A stretch of DNA of 64,000 bases from Blastococcus sp. (GCA_025465355.1 JAODNN010000129.1:61697-125696), one strand, 5' to 3'. Positions 17,106 through 26,238 are shown, numbered from the stretch's first letter. Numbers and translations are program-made. Notes: generated by a model not told the origin, from the letters alone.

Positions 17106-17783
17106 TCAGCCGGCCGAGGGCCAGCGCGCGATGACGGTCTCGCCGCCCCGCACCCGCTGACCCTTGCGGACGGTGATGATGCACTCGGGCGGCAGGAACA
17201 CGTCCATCCGGGAGCCGAACTTCATGAGTCCCATGCGCTCGCCGGTGGCCAGCCGCTGTCCGGGACCCGTGCGGGTCACGATGCGGCGGGCGAGCACACC
17301 GACGATCTGCCGGAAGACCACGGTCCGGTCACCCTCGCGCAGCCACAGCTCGCTGCGCTCGTTCCGGTGGGCGGACTCCTTGCGGTAGGCGGCCAGGAAG
17401 CTGCCCTTGCGGTAAGAGCTCTCCACGACCTCACCCGAGTACGGGGAACGGTTGACATGCACGTCCACGACGGACAGGAAGATGCTGACCTGCTGCCAGT
17501 CGCCCTCGGGTGCAGGTTCGGGAGCGACGTCCTGCTGCGGCTTCCCGGCGACCATCACCACGCCGTCGGCCGGCGCGAGGACCTCGTCGGGGCCCGGGGC
17601 CCTCGTGTCGCAGCTCCGGTCGGGATCGCGGAAGAACAGCGCCATGTAGGCCGAGAGAGCCAGGAACGGCCACGCGAGTGCCCGCAGTGGGCGCCGGCCG
17701 GTCGTACGGGCTGCGACGGCGAGCACGGCCGCGGGGGCGAGGGGTCCGGTGATGAAAGGCCACCCGGCCCGGTCTATGCGCAT
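17106..17783 (-). CDS. psd: phosphatidylserine decarboxylase proenzyme, short type
   Basis: A 225-residue proenzyme that converts phosphatidylserine to phosphatidylethanolamine. The self-cleavage site is in MKFGSRMDVFLP: the serine of the GS pair becomes the pyruvoyl group. Other landmarks: hydrophobic N-terminal segment, LAPADGVVM, FLSVVDVHVNRSPYSGEV with the conserved His, and RMGLMKFGS. The length and GS motif fit the short archaeal/actinobacterial class. I chose ATG at 17783; a TTG three codons upstream is possible. No Shine-Dalgarno is visible before either. Confidence 0.93.
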   Translation of the reverse strand: MRIDRAGWPFITGPLAPAAVLAVAARTTGRRPLRALAWPFLALSAYMALFFRDPDRSCDTRAPGPDEVLAPADGVVMVAGKPQQDVAPEPAPEGDWQQVSIFLSVVDVHVNRSPYSGEVVESSYRKGSFLAAYRKESAHRNERSELWLREGDRTVVFRQIVGVLARRIVTRTGPGQRLATGERMGLMKFGSRMDVFLPPECIITVRKGQRVRGGETVIARWPSAG

Positions 17784-17845
17784 GGTGGCCAAACGGTACC
17801 GGCCGACCCCGAGCTCACTCGGGACGTCCCGGTGGGACGGGGGAC

Positions 17846-17938
17846 GAGGCGAGGGCGTGGACCACCCCGCGGGGCGTCAACCTGGTGGCCGAGGCAGTCG
17901 CCGCCCGCGCCCGGGGGCACGCCGTGACCGAGGAGTGA
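17846..17938 (+). other. possible gene remnant (coding-like tail without a start)
   Basis: One frame ending at TGA 17936-17938 reads DEARAWTTPRGVNLVAEAVA and continues ARARGHAVTEE. Nearly all of these codons end in G or C, as in the real genes around it, while the frame upstream of about 17846 loses that bias and has no start codon. It could be the 3' end of a decayed gene. It could also be chance in such GC-rich DNA. Confidence 0.2.
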
Positions 17939-17940
17939 GT

Positions 17941-17980
17941 GGGGTCGCCCGAGCGCGACGTCGGCAGCTCGGGCGACCCC
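17941..17980 (-). terminator. 14-bp hairpin downstream of the M29-like gene
   Basis: GGGGTCGCCCGAGC (17941-17954) and GCTCGGGCGACCCC (17967-17980) pair without mismatch around a 12-nt loop. It is 25 nt beyond the stop at 18006 of the leftward catabolic operon, so it most likely ends that transcript. Confidence 0.65.
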
Positions 17981-18005
17981 CGTCCGGGGCCGTGACAGGA
18001 CGGCG

Positions 18006-19097
18006 TTACAGAACGAGACCGCGGCCGTTCACCACGGGGCGCCCGTCGAGGAACACGGTTCCGCCGCCGCGGAGGTCCTTGACGATGTCCCAGTGGATCG
18101 CCGACTCGTTGACCCCTCCGCACTCGGGGTACGCGCGACCGAGCGCGATGTGCACCGAGCCGTTGATCTTCTCGTCGATGAGGATGTCGTCGCACACGAC
18201 GTCGATGAACGGGTTGGTGCCGATGCCGAACTCACCGATCAGCGTCGCGCCGGCATCGGTCGCCAGCACCGAGCGCAGGTAGTCCTGGTGCGTGCTGGCC
18301 GTGGCCTCCACCAGCACGCCCTGTTCCCAGCGCAGCCGCAGATCGTGCATCCGGCGGCCTCCGAGCACCGCCGGGTTCTCGAACGTGATGACGCCGTCGA
18401 TCGTCTCGGTCACCGGTGCGGTCATCAGCTCGCCGTCCGGCATGTTCGTCCGTCCGTCGGCCACGATCCAGCGCCGTCCCTCGACGGAGAAGCGCAGATC
18501 CGTTCCCGGACCCTCGATCCGGATCTCCCGTCCGTCGGCCGCACGGTCGGCCCACTCCGTCCACTCCGCCGCTGCGGCCTCCCAGTCGAGCAGGCAGCCG
18601 TCGAAGAACATCTCGGTGACCTTCTCGAGCGAGACCCCCGCCTGGTCCGCGAACGCCTGGTTCGGCACGCGCACCAGCGACCAGCGGGTCTTCTGCCAGC
18701 GCAGCGTCGACACCCGGCCCTGTGCGGCCTGGTTGACCGCGAGCCGGTCGGCGGGGATGCCGTCGTGGATGCCGAGGTCGAACCCGCCGCGGAGCGCGAT
18801 GTAGACGTCGGCCCAGTCCATCCCGTAGGCCTCGAGCTCCGGCACCCAGGCGAGCTGGTGGGCGTCGCCGTGGGCCAGGATCGCGTGCCGCAGCTCCTCG
18901 GAGAGGAACTGCACCTGCGGCAGGCCGCCCGCGGCCACGACGGCCTCGAACACACCCCGGGCCAGCGGGTACGAGTCCACCTCGCCCATGGCGATCATGA
19001 CCCGCTCGCCGGGCCGCACCTGGGTCGAGTGCTCGACCAGGACGCGCCCCACCTCCCGCCAGCGGGGATCGTCGCGGAGTCCGGCGCCTTCCGTCAC
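18006..19097 (-). CDS. M29-family (aminopeptidase T-like) metallopeptidase homologue
   Basis: A 363-residue protein of the COG2309/M29 fold. Likely metal ligands are all present: Glu in NMPDGELMTAPV, Glu in LIGEFGIGTNPF, His in SVHIALGRAYPECGG, and His and Asp in ESAIHWDIVKDL. The N domain has RVLVEHSTQVRPGERVMIAM. The residue set suggests a functional dinuclear site. Its GTG overlaps the BtpA stop, placing it last in a sugar-transport operon, where a peptidase is unexpected. It may act on a non-peptide substrate; that is inference. Confidence 0.8.
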   Translation of the reverse strand: MTEGAGLRDDPRWREVGRVLVEHSTQVRPGERVMIAMGEVDSYPLARGVFEAVVAAGGLPQVQFLSEELRHAILAHGDAHQLAWVPELEAYGMDWADVYIALRGGFDLGIHDGIPADRLAVNQAAQGRVSTLRWQKTRWSLVRVPNQAFADQAGVSLEKVTEMFFDGCLLDWEAAAAEWTEWADRAADGREIRIEGPGTDLRFSVEGRRWIVADGRTNMPDGELMTAPVTETIDGVITFENPAVLGGRRMHDLRLRWEQGVLVEATASTHQDYLRSVLATDAGATLIGEFGIGTNPFIDVVCDDILIDEKINGSVHIALGRAYPECGGVNESAIHWDIVKDLRGGGTVFLDGRPVVNGRGLVL

Positions 19098-19909
19098 GAG
19101 GCCTCGCCCCGCGCCGCGCGCGCGGCCTGCATCAGCTCCTCGACCCGCTTCTCCTCGACCTCGTTCCAGATGTAGCCGTCGCGCTTGAACGCGGTTCCGA
19201 CGACGGCGCCATCGGCGATCTCGAGCTGCGCGGCGACCGTGTCGGCGCGGACGCCGGTGTTGGCGAAGACAGGGGTGCTGGGCACGGCGTCCTTCACCGC
19301 CCGGAGCGTCTCGGCCGAGGTGTGCGCCCCGGCGGTCAGCCCCGAGACGCACAGCGCGTCCGGCTGGCAGTTGAACACCGTGGACTTGGCGATCGAGGCG
19401 ACGTCGCGGTCGTTCACGTAGACGGCGGCCTCCGGAACGATGTTGTAGAGCAGCCGGACCTTCTCCCCGGAGATCGCCCGGCGGTGCCGCACGGTCTGCC
19501 CGGCGTCGGTGTTCCAGAGCCCGAAGTCGCTGGCGTACACCCCGGTGAAGACCTCGCGGACGAACAGCGCGCCGGTGGCGACGGCGAGGTCGATGGTCGC
19601 CGTCGGGTCCCACAGCACGTTCACGCCGAACGGCACGGTGATCGAGGAGCGCAGCTCGCCGACGATCCGCGCCATGGTCGCCGTCGTGATCGTCTCGACC
19701 TTGGTGAGGTACGGCAGGCTCGCCTCGTTGGAGAACATCACCGCGTCGACCCCGCCGTCCTGCAGGGCCTTCAGGTCACGCCGCGCCGCCTCGAGGACGC
19801 CCTCGACGCCGGCGTCGGCGTCGTAGTTCGGGTCCCCGGGGAGGGGCTCCAGGTGGCACATGGCGACGATCGGCTTCTCGACCGCAAACACGTCGCTGAT
19901 CCAGTTCAT
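19094..19909 (-). CDS. BtpA/SgcQ family TIM-barrel protein
   Basis: A 271-residue protein of PF03437. Visible features: EKPIVAMCHLEPLPGDPNYD at the N terminus, DALCVSGLTAGAHTS, TPVFANTGVRADTVAAQLEIADGAVVGTAFKRDGYIWNEV, which forms a phosphate-binding end typical of such barrels. Plant/cyanobacterial BtpA was linked to photosystem I stability and SgcQ lies in an E. coli sugar operon, but no reaction is established. An in-frame GTG at 19915 could add two residues. The gene is 37 nt from the upstream dehydrogenase and overlaps the M29-like gene. Confidence 0.85.
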   Translation of the reverse strand: MNWISDVFAVEKPIVAMCHLEPLPGDPNYDADAGVEGVLEAARRDLKALQDGGVDAVMFSNEASLPYLTKVETITTATMARIVGELRSSITVPFGVNVLWDPTATIDLAVATGALFVREVFTGVYASDFGLWNTDAGQTVRHRRAISGEKVRLLYNIVPEAAVYVNDRDVASIAKSTVFNCQPDALCVSGLTAGAHTSAETLRAVKDAVPSTPVFANTGVRADTVAAQLEIADGAVVGTAFKRDGYIWNEVEEKRVEELMQAARAARGEAS

Positions 19910-19952
19910 GATCACTCTCTCTTCTCAGCCCGTCCGAGACGGTGGTACAGGT

Positions 19953-20834
19953 TCAGGAGGCCGTCGGGCGCACGGCGTGGACGACGGCGATGACGTCGTC
20001 GTCCTGGTGGCCGGCCTCGGCCGCGGCTGCGTACTGCTGCTCCGCGCCCGCGACGACGCGCAGGTCCAGGCCGCGCGACGCGGCCACGGAGCGGGCCAGC
20101 CGGACGTCCTTCAAGGCGTGGCGCAGCGGGAACCGAGGCGCGTAGTCGCCCTCGACCACCAGCGAGCCCTTCCCCTTCCACAGGGGCGAGGTGAAGTCGA
20201 TGGCGTCCAGGACGTCGAGCATCGCGGCCGGGTCGAGGCCGCCGTCGGTCCCGAGGGTGAGGCTCTCGCCGAGGAGGGCGATCATGCCCGTGACGATGAG
20301 GTTGCCGCAGACCTTCATCAGGGAACCGGCGCCCACCGGACCCATGTGGAAGACCGTGCCGCACATCGCGTCGAGCACCGGGCGGACCCGAGCCAGGTCG
20401 TCGGCGTCGGCGCCGACGATGGCCCACAGGTCACCGGTCGTCGCCGGCTCGGTGGACCCGAACACGGGGGAGTCGACGAAGCGGACGTCGCGCTCCGCGA
20501 GCCGCGTCGCCACCGACTCCATGCACGCGGGGCTCGTCGTGGACATGTCGATCACGACCGCCCCGGAGGGGAGCGCGTCGGCCACGCCGGCGGACCCGAA
20601 CAGCAGGTCCTCCAGGGCGGCGTCGTCGGAGACCATCGTGACGAGGACGTCGCTCGCGGCGGCGGCCTCGGCGGCGGTCGTGGCCACGCGCGCGCCGAGC
20701 TCGCGGACCGGCTCGCACTTGGCCGGCGTCCGGTTCCACACCGTCAGCGGGAACCCGGCCCGTGCCACGTTGGCCGCCATCGGGCCGCCCATCAGGCCCA
20801 GCCCGATGAAGCCCACGGACGTCGTCTCGGTCAC
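19953..20834 (-). CDS. beta-hydroxyacid dehydrogenase (3-hydroxyisobutyrate/6-phosphogluconate DH-like)
   Basis: A 293-residue NAD(P)-dependent oxidoreductase. The dinucleotide motif GFIGLGLMGGPMAANVARAG starts near residue 7; VVIDMSTTSP precedes DSPVFGS, where the substrate loop lies; the catalytic lysine is in GSLMKVCGNLI. The C-terminal all-helical domain is complete. An Asn-Arg after beta2 (VWNRTPAKC) favours NADP. In this operon it could oxidise a hydroxy acid or reduce a semialdehyde made downstream of the Dha-kinase step. Its GTG overlaps the dhaL stop. Confidence 0.87.
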   Translation of the reverse strand: MTETTSVGFIGLGLMGGPMAANVARAGFPLTVWNRTPAKCEPVRELGARVATTAAEAAAASDVLVTMVSDDAALEDLLFGSAGVADALPSGAVVIDMSTTSPACMESVATRLAERDVRFVDSPVFGSTEPATTGDLWAIVGADADDLARVRPVLDAMCGTVFHMGPVGAGSLMKVCGNLIVTGMIALLGESLTLGTDGGLDPAAMLDVLDAIDFTSPLWKGKGSLVVEGDYAPRFPLRHALKDVRLARSVAASRGLDLRVVAGAEQQYAAAAEAGHQDDDVIAVVHAVRPTAS

Positions 20835-21451
20835 TTCGTCACTCCCTTGCTCGCTTCGTCCAGTCCTTCGAGCAGCCGCAGGTAGGCGGTCGCCCCCGGG
20901 TCCTGCAGCCCCTTGCTGCGCTCGCCCAGCCACGAGGCGCGGCCACGCATCGACTGCAGCGAGCGGGTGCGCTCCACCGCCTCCCGGGCGGCCTCGATGC
21001 CCGAGGCCAGCGGGGCGTCCGGGGCGGCGGCCATGGCGTCGAGGGAGGGCACGAGGGCGTCGAGGATGGTCTTGTCGCCGACCTGGGCCTTGCCGCGCGT
21101 GGAGATGCTCTCGGCCGCCGCACGGCCGACCGCGAGCGCTGCGTCGCGGTCGAGTTCGGCGGCATCGCCGAGCTCCCGCGCGGCGGCGAGCAGTGCACCG
21201 CCGACGAGTGCCGCCATGGTCGACGGGTTGGCCCTGGCGAACGCGCCGCCGGCGGTCTTGAGCACCTGCGCGGGCAGGACGCCGTCCGCGAGCTCGCCCA
21301 GGGCGTCCCGCACGGCGCGGCAACCGGAGGTCACCGTGATGCCCAGGTCGCCGTCGCCGAGCGCGGCGTCGAGGTCACGCAGCTCGTCGGCGCAGCCCTC
21401 CAGGTGTGCCAGCGCGGCGTCGATGGTGCGGATCAGTTCGTGTGTGCGCAC
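20831..21451 (-). CDS. dhaL: dihydroxyacetone-kinase-type subunit DhaL (nucleotide-binding)
   Basis: A 206-residue all-helical nucleotide subunit. The three Mg-binding aspartates are visible as Asp28, Asp33 and Asp35 (LDAALGDGDLG), matching E. coli DhaL Asp30, Asp35, Asp37. PSTMAALVGGALLAAAREL and RGKAQVGDKTILDALVPSLD follow, with the phosphate-contacting threonine and serine. No DhaM phosphotransferase partner is nearby, so the phosphate donor is likely ATP or remains unclear. It is followed by a dehydrogenase and preceded by dhaK, 9 nt away. Confidence 0.9.
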   Translation of the reverse strand: MRTHELIRTIDAALAHLEGCADELRDLDAALGDGDLGITVTSGCRAVRDALGELADGVLPAQVLKTAGGAFARANPSTMAALVGGALLAAARELGDAAELDRDAALAVGRAAAESISTRGKAQVGDKTILDALVPSLDAMAAAPDAPLASGIEAAREAVERTRSLQSMRGRASWLGERSKGLQDPGATAYLRLLEGLDEASKGVTK

Positions 21452-21460
21452 GACCGGTCC

Positions 21461-22462
21461 TCAGCGCTGCTCGAAGAAGGGGGAGCGGGCGGGGGCGGCC
21501 AGCAGCTCGGCGGTGCTGTCGTCCAGCCGCATGACGCTGATGGAGGCGCCCGCCATCTCCAGGCTCGTGGCGAACTCGCCGATGTAGCGGCGCTGGATCT
21601 CCACCCCGAGCTCGCTCAGCCGACCGTGGACGCGGCGGTAGATCAGGTACAGCTCCTCGAGCGGAGTGGCGCCGAGCCCGTTCACCAGGACGGCGACCCG
21701 CTCGCCCGACGTCAGGTCGAGGTCGGCCACGATGGGGTCGAGCAGCCGGTCGGTCACCTCGTCGGCGCTCTCCAGCGGCCCGCGGTGCACACCGGGCTCG
21801 CCGTGGATGCCGATCCCGATCTCCATCTCGCCCTCGTCGAGCTCGAAGGTCGGCTTGCCGACGGTCGGCAGGATCGTCGGCGACAGCCCGATGCCCATGG
21901 TGCGGGTGGCGTCCACGGCAGCCTGGGCCGTGGCAGCCACGCCGGCGAGGTCGTCGCCCCGCTCGGCCGCGGCACCGGCGCACTTGTAGGCGAAGAAGAG
22001 CCCGGCGACGCCGCGGCGGTCGGCGGCCCGCTCCTTGGGCTGGCTGGCCACGTCGTCGGTGACCAGGACGGTGCGGGTCTCGATGCCCTCGAGCTCGGCC
22101 AGGTCGGCCGCCAGGTCGAAGTTCAGGACGTCGCCGCCGTAGTTGCCGTACAGGTAGAGGACCCCGGCGCCGCCGTCCGAGGCCGTGGTGGCCTCGAGCA
22201 CCTGCTCGGCGGACGGCGAGGAGAAGACGTTGCCCACGGCCACGCCGCTGCAGAGCCCCTCACCGACGTAGCCGAGGAACGTCGGCAGGTGTCCCGAGCC
22301 GCCGCCCGTGACGATCCCGACGCGGCCCTGGCTGGGGGAGTCGGCGCGGACGAGGGCGCGGCGGTCGTCGGAGGCGGCCCGGAGCTGGTCGGGGTGGGCC
22401 AGGAGGAGCCCGTCGAGCATCTCGTCGACGAACTTCTCGGGATCGTTGATCAGCTTCTTCAC
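21461..22462 (-). CDS. dhaK: dihydroxyacetone-kinase-type subunit DhaK (substrate-binding)
   Basis: A 333-residue substrate-binding subunit. GGGSGHLPTFLGYVG lies near residues 53-66, YGNYGGDVLNF carries the acid Asp111, and the hemiaminal-forming His220 is in GIGIHGEPGVH, equivalent to His218 of E. coli DhaK. The residues needed to bind a short ketose covalently are therefore intact. Homologues act on dihydroxyacetone or four-carbon ketoses such as erythrulose. The neighbouring transporter of pentose/polyol type suggests a larger polyol-derived substrate; this is inference. Confidence 0.92.
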   Translation of the reverse strand: MKKLINDPEKFVDEMLDGLLLAHPDQLRAASDDRRALVRADSPSQGRVGIVTGGGSGHLPTFLGYVGEGLCSGVAVGNVFSSPSAEQVLEATTASDGGAGVLYLYGNYGGDVLNFDLAADLAELEGIETRTVLVTDDVASQPKERAADRRGVAGLFFAYKCAGAAAERGDDLAGVAATAQAAVDATRTMGIGLSPTILPTVGKPTFELDEGEMEIGIGIHGEPGVHRGPLESADEVTDRLLDPIVADLDLTSGERVAVLVNGLGATPLEELYLIYRRVHGRLSELGVEIQRRYIGEFATSLEMAGASISVMRLDDSTAELLAAPARSPFFEQR

Positions 22463-22537
22463 GCGGATCTCCTGTGCGAGGTCGGGCTGGGCGGCCGATC
22501 GGGCGGATCGGCGCGGACGTGGTCGGGGACGGTGTGG

Positions 22538-23641
22538 TCAGCTGGCCGGCGCGGACGCCGCCGAGCGCACCTCGTCGGTCCGGGGGGCCGGCGGTGTCGG
22601 GCCGGTGCCGCCCGGCGGTGGGACGGCGCGCCTGCTGCGCCGGCCCTGGGCGATGGCGTCGACGACCATGACCACGACGAGGATCAGGCCCTGGGCGATC
22701 GTGTACTGGAAGGCGCTGAGCCGAATGATGTTGAAACCGCTCGACACCATCTGCAGGGTCACGGTGGCCAGGACGACCCCGAGCACCGTCCCGTAACCGC
22801 CGGACGGGTTCGTCCCCCCGAGGATCGCCACGACGATGGCCAGGAGCAGGTAGGACGAGCCGTAGTCGGCGCTCGCGCTCGCCGAGTGGGACGCGAGGAC
22901 GATCCCCGCGCCGCCGGCGAGCAGGCTGGTCACCACGTAGGTGAGGAAGAGGACGCGCCGGTTGTCGATCCCGGAGAACCGTGCGGCGGTCGGGTTCGCG
23001 CCGACGAGGCGGAGCTTGGTGCCCAGCGGTGTGCGGTTCACGACGACGGCCAGGGCCAGGCCCACGAGGACGAACAGCACGAAGGAGATCGGCAGCCCCG
23101 CCACGGTGTTGTTGCCGAGGGCGAGGAAGGCGTCGGGCATCCCGTACAGGGCCTCGCCGCCGGTCCAGGCGATCGCGATGCCGTTGTAGAGCAGCATCGT
23201 GCCGAGCGTGGCCAGGATCGGCGTGACCCCGACGACGGCGACCAGGAACCCGTTGAACAGCCCCGCGAGCAGCGCCACCACGAGCCCGGCGAGCACGAAC
23301 AGCAGGGTCAGGAGCACGGCGGTGCCCCCCGTCGCATCGGTCGCGTGGAACGCGGCGAACAGCGACGCGGTGGTGAGCGCGGTCAGGTTGGCCATCGAGA
23401 CGATCGACAGGTCGATGCCACCGGTGAGCATCGCCACCATGATCGCCAGGCTGAGCAGGCCGATCTCGGGAACCGTGAAGGCGATCGTCTGGAAGTTGAT
23501 GAGCGACAAGAAGACGTTCGGGCTGAGGGCCGAGAACAGCACCAGCACGACCACCGCGAGGCCGAGCAGCCGGGTCAGGCTGCGCTGTCCCTGGGCCGCC
23601 GCGACGAGGCGCTGGGTCAGGGCATCGAGGTTCGACGGCAT
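22538..23641 (-). CDS. sugar ABC transporter permease (RbsC-like), second copy
   Basis: A 367-residue inner-membrane protein of the BPD_transp_2/RbsC type with about nine or ten hydrophobic helices. The family hallmark GGIDLSIVSMANLTALTTA is intact, and the ABC-interacting segment LRLVGANPTAARFSGI follows NRTPLGTK. The end is a Pro/Arg-rich cytoplasmic tail (RRSRRAVPPPGGTGPTPP). It sits 2 nt before the start region of the other permease gene; both permeases likely form a heterodimer with one two-domain ATPase. Confidence 0.9.
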   Translation of the reverse strand: MPSNLDALTQRLVAAAQGQRSLTRLLGLAVVVLVLFSALSPNVFLSLINFQTIAFTVPEIGLLSLAIMVAMLTGGIDLSIVSMANLTALTTASLFAAFHATDATGGTAVLLTLLFVLAGLVVALLAGLFNGFLVAVVGVTPILATLGTMLLYNGIAIAWTGGEALYGMPDAFLALGNNTVAGLPISFVLFVLVGLALAVVVNRTPLGTKLRLVGANPTAARFSGIDNRRVLFLTYVVTSLLAGGAGIVLASHSASASADYGSSYLLLAIVVAILGGTNPSGGYGTVLGVVLATVTLQMVSSGFNIIRLSAFQYTIAQGLILVVVMVVDAIAQGRRSRRAVPPPGGTGPTPPAPRTDEVRSAASAPAS

Positions 23642-23643
23642 GC

Positions 23644-24717
23644 TCAGACCTCCGCGGTCGCGAGTTCGACGGAGCTCCGGCGGCTCCGTTTGCGGGCGCC
23701 GAGCGCCTGGATCGAGACGCCGGCCACCAGCAGCACCCCGACGGCGGCGCGCTGCCAGGTCCCCGGGACGCCCATGAGGATCAGGCTGTTCTTGATCAGC
23801 GAGATGAGGACGACGCCGAGCGCGGCGCCGAGGACCGAGCCGCGGCCGCCCAGGATCGAGGCGCCGCCCAGCACCACGGCGGCGATGATGTCCAGCTCGG
23901 TTCCGGCGAGCTCGTAGGGGTTGGCGTTCCGCGACAGCGTCACGTGCATCACGCCTGCGACGCCGGCCAGCAGGCCGACGAGCACGTAGATGGCCAGCTG
24001 CAGCTTCACGACCGGGAACCCGGCCCGGCGGGCCGACTCGCTGTCTCCGCCGAGGGCGAAGACCCCGCGACCGAACATCGTTCGCTGGAGCATCCAGTGA
24101 ACGGCGACGCAGAGCAGCACCACCGGGACGATGAAGACGTGCAGGCGCGTGATCGAGCCGCCGTCGTGGTGGGTGACGAGGTCCTTGGTGGACAGCGATG
24201 CGACGCTGGCCGGCAGCGTGGCGATGTACTTCGAGCCGATGTAGGCGAGCAGGACGCCGCGGAAGATGCCCTGGGTGCCCAGCGTGACGATCAGCGTGGG
24301 CAGCTTGAACCGGGCGATCAGGCCGCCGTTGACCAGGCCGAGCAGCCCGCCGACGACCAGGGCGATCAGGAACGCCCCGGCGACGCCCGGGTCGAAGTGG
24401 CCGTCGCGGGCCAGGACGATCGTCGTGTAGCCGGCGAAGATGCCGATCACCGGGAAGGACACGTCGATCCCGCCCGAGATGATCACGATCAGCACGCCCA
24501 GCGCGAAGACCATGTCGACCATCGAGTTGCGCAGGACGTCGAACAGTGTCCCGACGCTGAAGAAGTCGTTGTTGACGAACGACATGACGACGACGAGGAC
24601 GACGATCGTCAACGCGAGGACGCCCTCGTTGTTCTGGCCGCGCAGGCGGGCCGTCCAGCGACGGCGTCCGGTACCGCCGTCGGTGCGCGCGGGGGCGGGG
24701 GAGACCGTGGTGCTCAT
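23644..24717 (-). CDS. sugar ABC transporter permease (RbsC-like), first copy
   Basis: A 357-residue permease. ALGVLIVIISGGIDVSFPVI carries the family motif near residue 80, and FGRGVFALGGDSESARRAGFPV is the cytoplasmic coupling loop contacting the ATPase. About nine hydrophobic helices are visible. The ATG overlaps the ATPase stop (ATGA). A basic C-terminal tail ends in RKRSRRSSVELATAEV. The two permeases are distinct in sequence, so heterodimerisation is likely. Confidence 0.9.
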   Translation of the reverse strand: MSTTVSPAPARTDGGTGRRRWTARLRGQNNEGVLALTIVVLVVVMSFVNNDFFSVGTLFDVLRNSMVDMVFALGVLIVIISGGIDVSFPVIGIFAGYTTIVLARDGHFDPGVAGAFLIALVVGGLLGLVNGGLIARFKLPTLIVTLGTQGIFRGVLLAYIGSKYIATLPASVASLSTKDLVTHHDGGSITRLHVFIVPVVLLCVAVHWMLQRTMFGRGVFALGGDSESARRAGFPVVKLQLAIYVLVGLLAGVAGVMHVTLSRNANPYELAGTELDIIAAVVLGGASILGGRGSVLGAALGVVLISLIKNSLILMGVPGTWQRAAVGVLLVAGVSIQALGARKRSRRSSVELATAEV

Positions 24718-26216
24718 GCCGCCAGCCCCGCCAGGATCTCCTGCTCCGTCACCTGCGCGCCGTCGATGGCGGCGCGGATCCGCCCCTGGTGGACGACGAG
24801 CACCCGGTGGCAGACGCTGACGAGTTCCGGCACGTCGTCCGAGATCACTACGATTCCTTTCCCCCGAGCGGCCTCGCGGCGGAGGATGTCGAGGATCTCC
24901 TCCTTGGAGCCGACGTCGACGCCGACGGTGGGGCTGTTGAGGATGAGCACCCGCGGGTCGCGGGCCAGCCACTTGGCGAGGACGACGCGCTGCTGGTTCC
25001 CGCCCGAGAGGCTGCGGATCGGCGCGTCGACCGACGCGGCCTTGATGCGCAGCGCCGCGAAGAACGTGCTGATGGTGGTCCGCAGCCGTGCCCGGTCGAG
25101 CAGGCCGAGGCGGGCGCGGTGCAGGTCGAGGCTGCCGGCCACCACGTTGTCGGCGATGGACTGGTCCAGGAACAGCCCCTGGGTGAGGCGGTCGCTCGGC
25201 ACGTAGCCGATGCCCGCGGCGACGGCGTCGGAGACGTCCCGGATCCGAACCTGCGCGCCGTCGACCTCGACCCGCCCGCGCTGGGCGGGCACCACGCCGA
25301 AGAGCGCCTCGGCGATCTCGGTGCGCCCGGAGCCGAGCAGGCCGGTGATCCCGAGGACCTCGCCCGGCCGGAGGTCGAAGCTGACGTCCTCGAACGCGTC
25401 GTCCAGCCCGAGCCCCTCGACGCGGAGGACCGGGCTCGCGGAGGCGTCGAACTCGGGGACGTCGCGGGTGTCGCGGACGTCGCGCCCGGTCATGGCGCGG
25501 CCGAGGGAGGCCCGGTCGAACTCCTCCACGGGGCCGCTGGCCACCACCCGGCCGTTGCGCATCACCGTGACGTGCTGGGAGATCTCCAAGACCTCGTCGA
25601 GCTTGTGGCTGACGAAGACCATGGCCACGCCGCGCTCGCGCAGGGTCGCCACGACCCGGAAGAGCGCACGGACCTCGCGCTGGGTCAGCGCGGTCGTGGG
25701 CTCGTCCATGAAGATGACGCGGGCCTGCTCCGCCAGGGCGCGGCAGATCGCCGTGAGCTGGCGGTCGGCGACGGTGAGGTCCTCGACCCGCGCGTCGAGG
25801 TCCAGATCGACGCCGAGCTCGGCGACGACCTCCGCGGCGCGCCGCCGCAGCGCCGCCGGCTTGACGAGCTTGCGCTTGTGCGCGATGAGCGGGGCCAGGG
25901 CGATGTTCTCCGCGACCGTGAGGTTCGGGAACAGCGAGAAGTCCTGGTAGATGACCTGCACGCCCGCGCGGAGGGCCTCCGCCGGGCTCATGCGGTCATG
26001 GGTCGTGCCGGCGATGTCGATGGTGCCGGCGTCCGGCGTCTCTGCCCCGGACATCATCTTGATCAGGGTGGACTTGCCACACCCGTTCTCCCCGGCCAGG
26101 CAGTGCACGTCCCCGGCCCGGACCTCGAGGGTCACGTCGTCGAGGGCCTGGACGCCGCCGAACCGCTTGGAGATGTTCCGCGCCGCCAGCAGCGGCGCGC
26201 TCGTCATGTGTTCCAT
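24714..26216 (-). CDS. sugar ABC transporter ATP-binding protein (RbsA/XylG-like)
   Basis: A 500-residue tandem ATPase. The first nucleotide domain has Walker A GENGCGKST, Q-loop QDFSLFPNLT and Walker B VIFMDEPTTALT. The second has the altered P-loop GITGLLGSGRTEIAEAL, usual for this family, then signature LSGGNQQRVVLAKWL and VLILNSPTVGVDVGSKEE. The ATG at 26216 follows GGGAGGAG by 6 nt; two in-frame codons upstream are less likely. Like RbsA, only one site is likely to hydrolyse ATP efficiently. Confidence 0.92.
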   Translation of the reverse strand: MEHMTSAPLLAARNISKRFGGVQALDDVTLEVRAGDVHCLAGENGCGKSTLIKMMSGAETPDAGTIDIAGTTHDRMSPAEALRAGVQVIYQDFSLFPNLTVAENIALAPLIAHKRKLVKPAALRRRAAEVVAELGVDLDLDARVEDLTVADRQLTAICRALAEQARVIFMDEPTTALTQREVRALFRVVATLRERGVAMVFVSHKLDEVLEISQHVTVMRNGRVVASGPVEEFDRASLGRAMTGRDVRDTRDVPEFDASASPVLRVEGLGLDDAFEDVSFDLRPGEVLGITGLLGSGRTEIAEALFGVVPAQRGRVEVDGAQVRIRDVSDAVAAGIGYVPSDRLTQGLFLDQSIADNVVAGSLDLHRARLGLLDRARLRTTISTFFAALRIKAASVDAPIRSLSGGNQQRVVLAKWLARDPRVLILNSPTVGVDVGSKEEILDILRREAARGKGIVVISDDVPELVSVCHRVLVVHQGRIRAAIDGAQVTEQEILAGLAA

Positions 26217-26238
26217 GGGGACTCCTCCCGTCCGGGGC

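Noticed and set aside
21404..23917. Open plus-strand frame of about 837 codons opposite dhaL, dhaK and a permease
   Set aside because: It is antisense to clear genes and has no recognisable fold.
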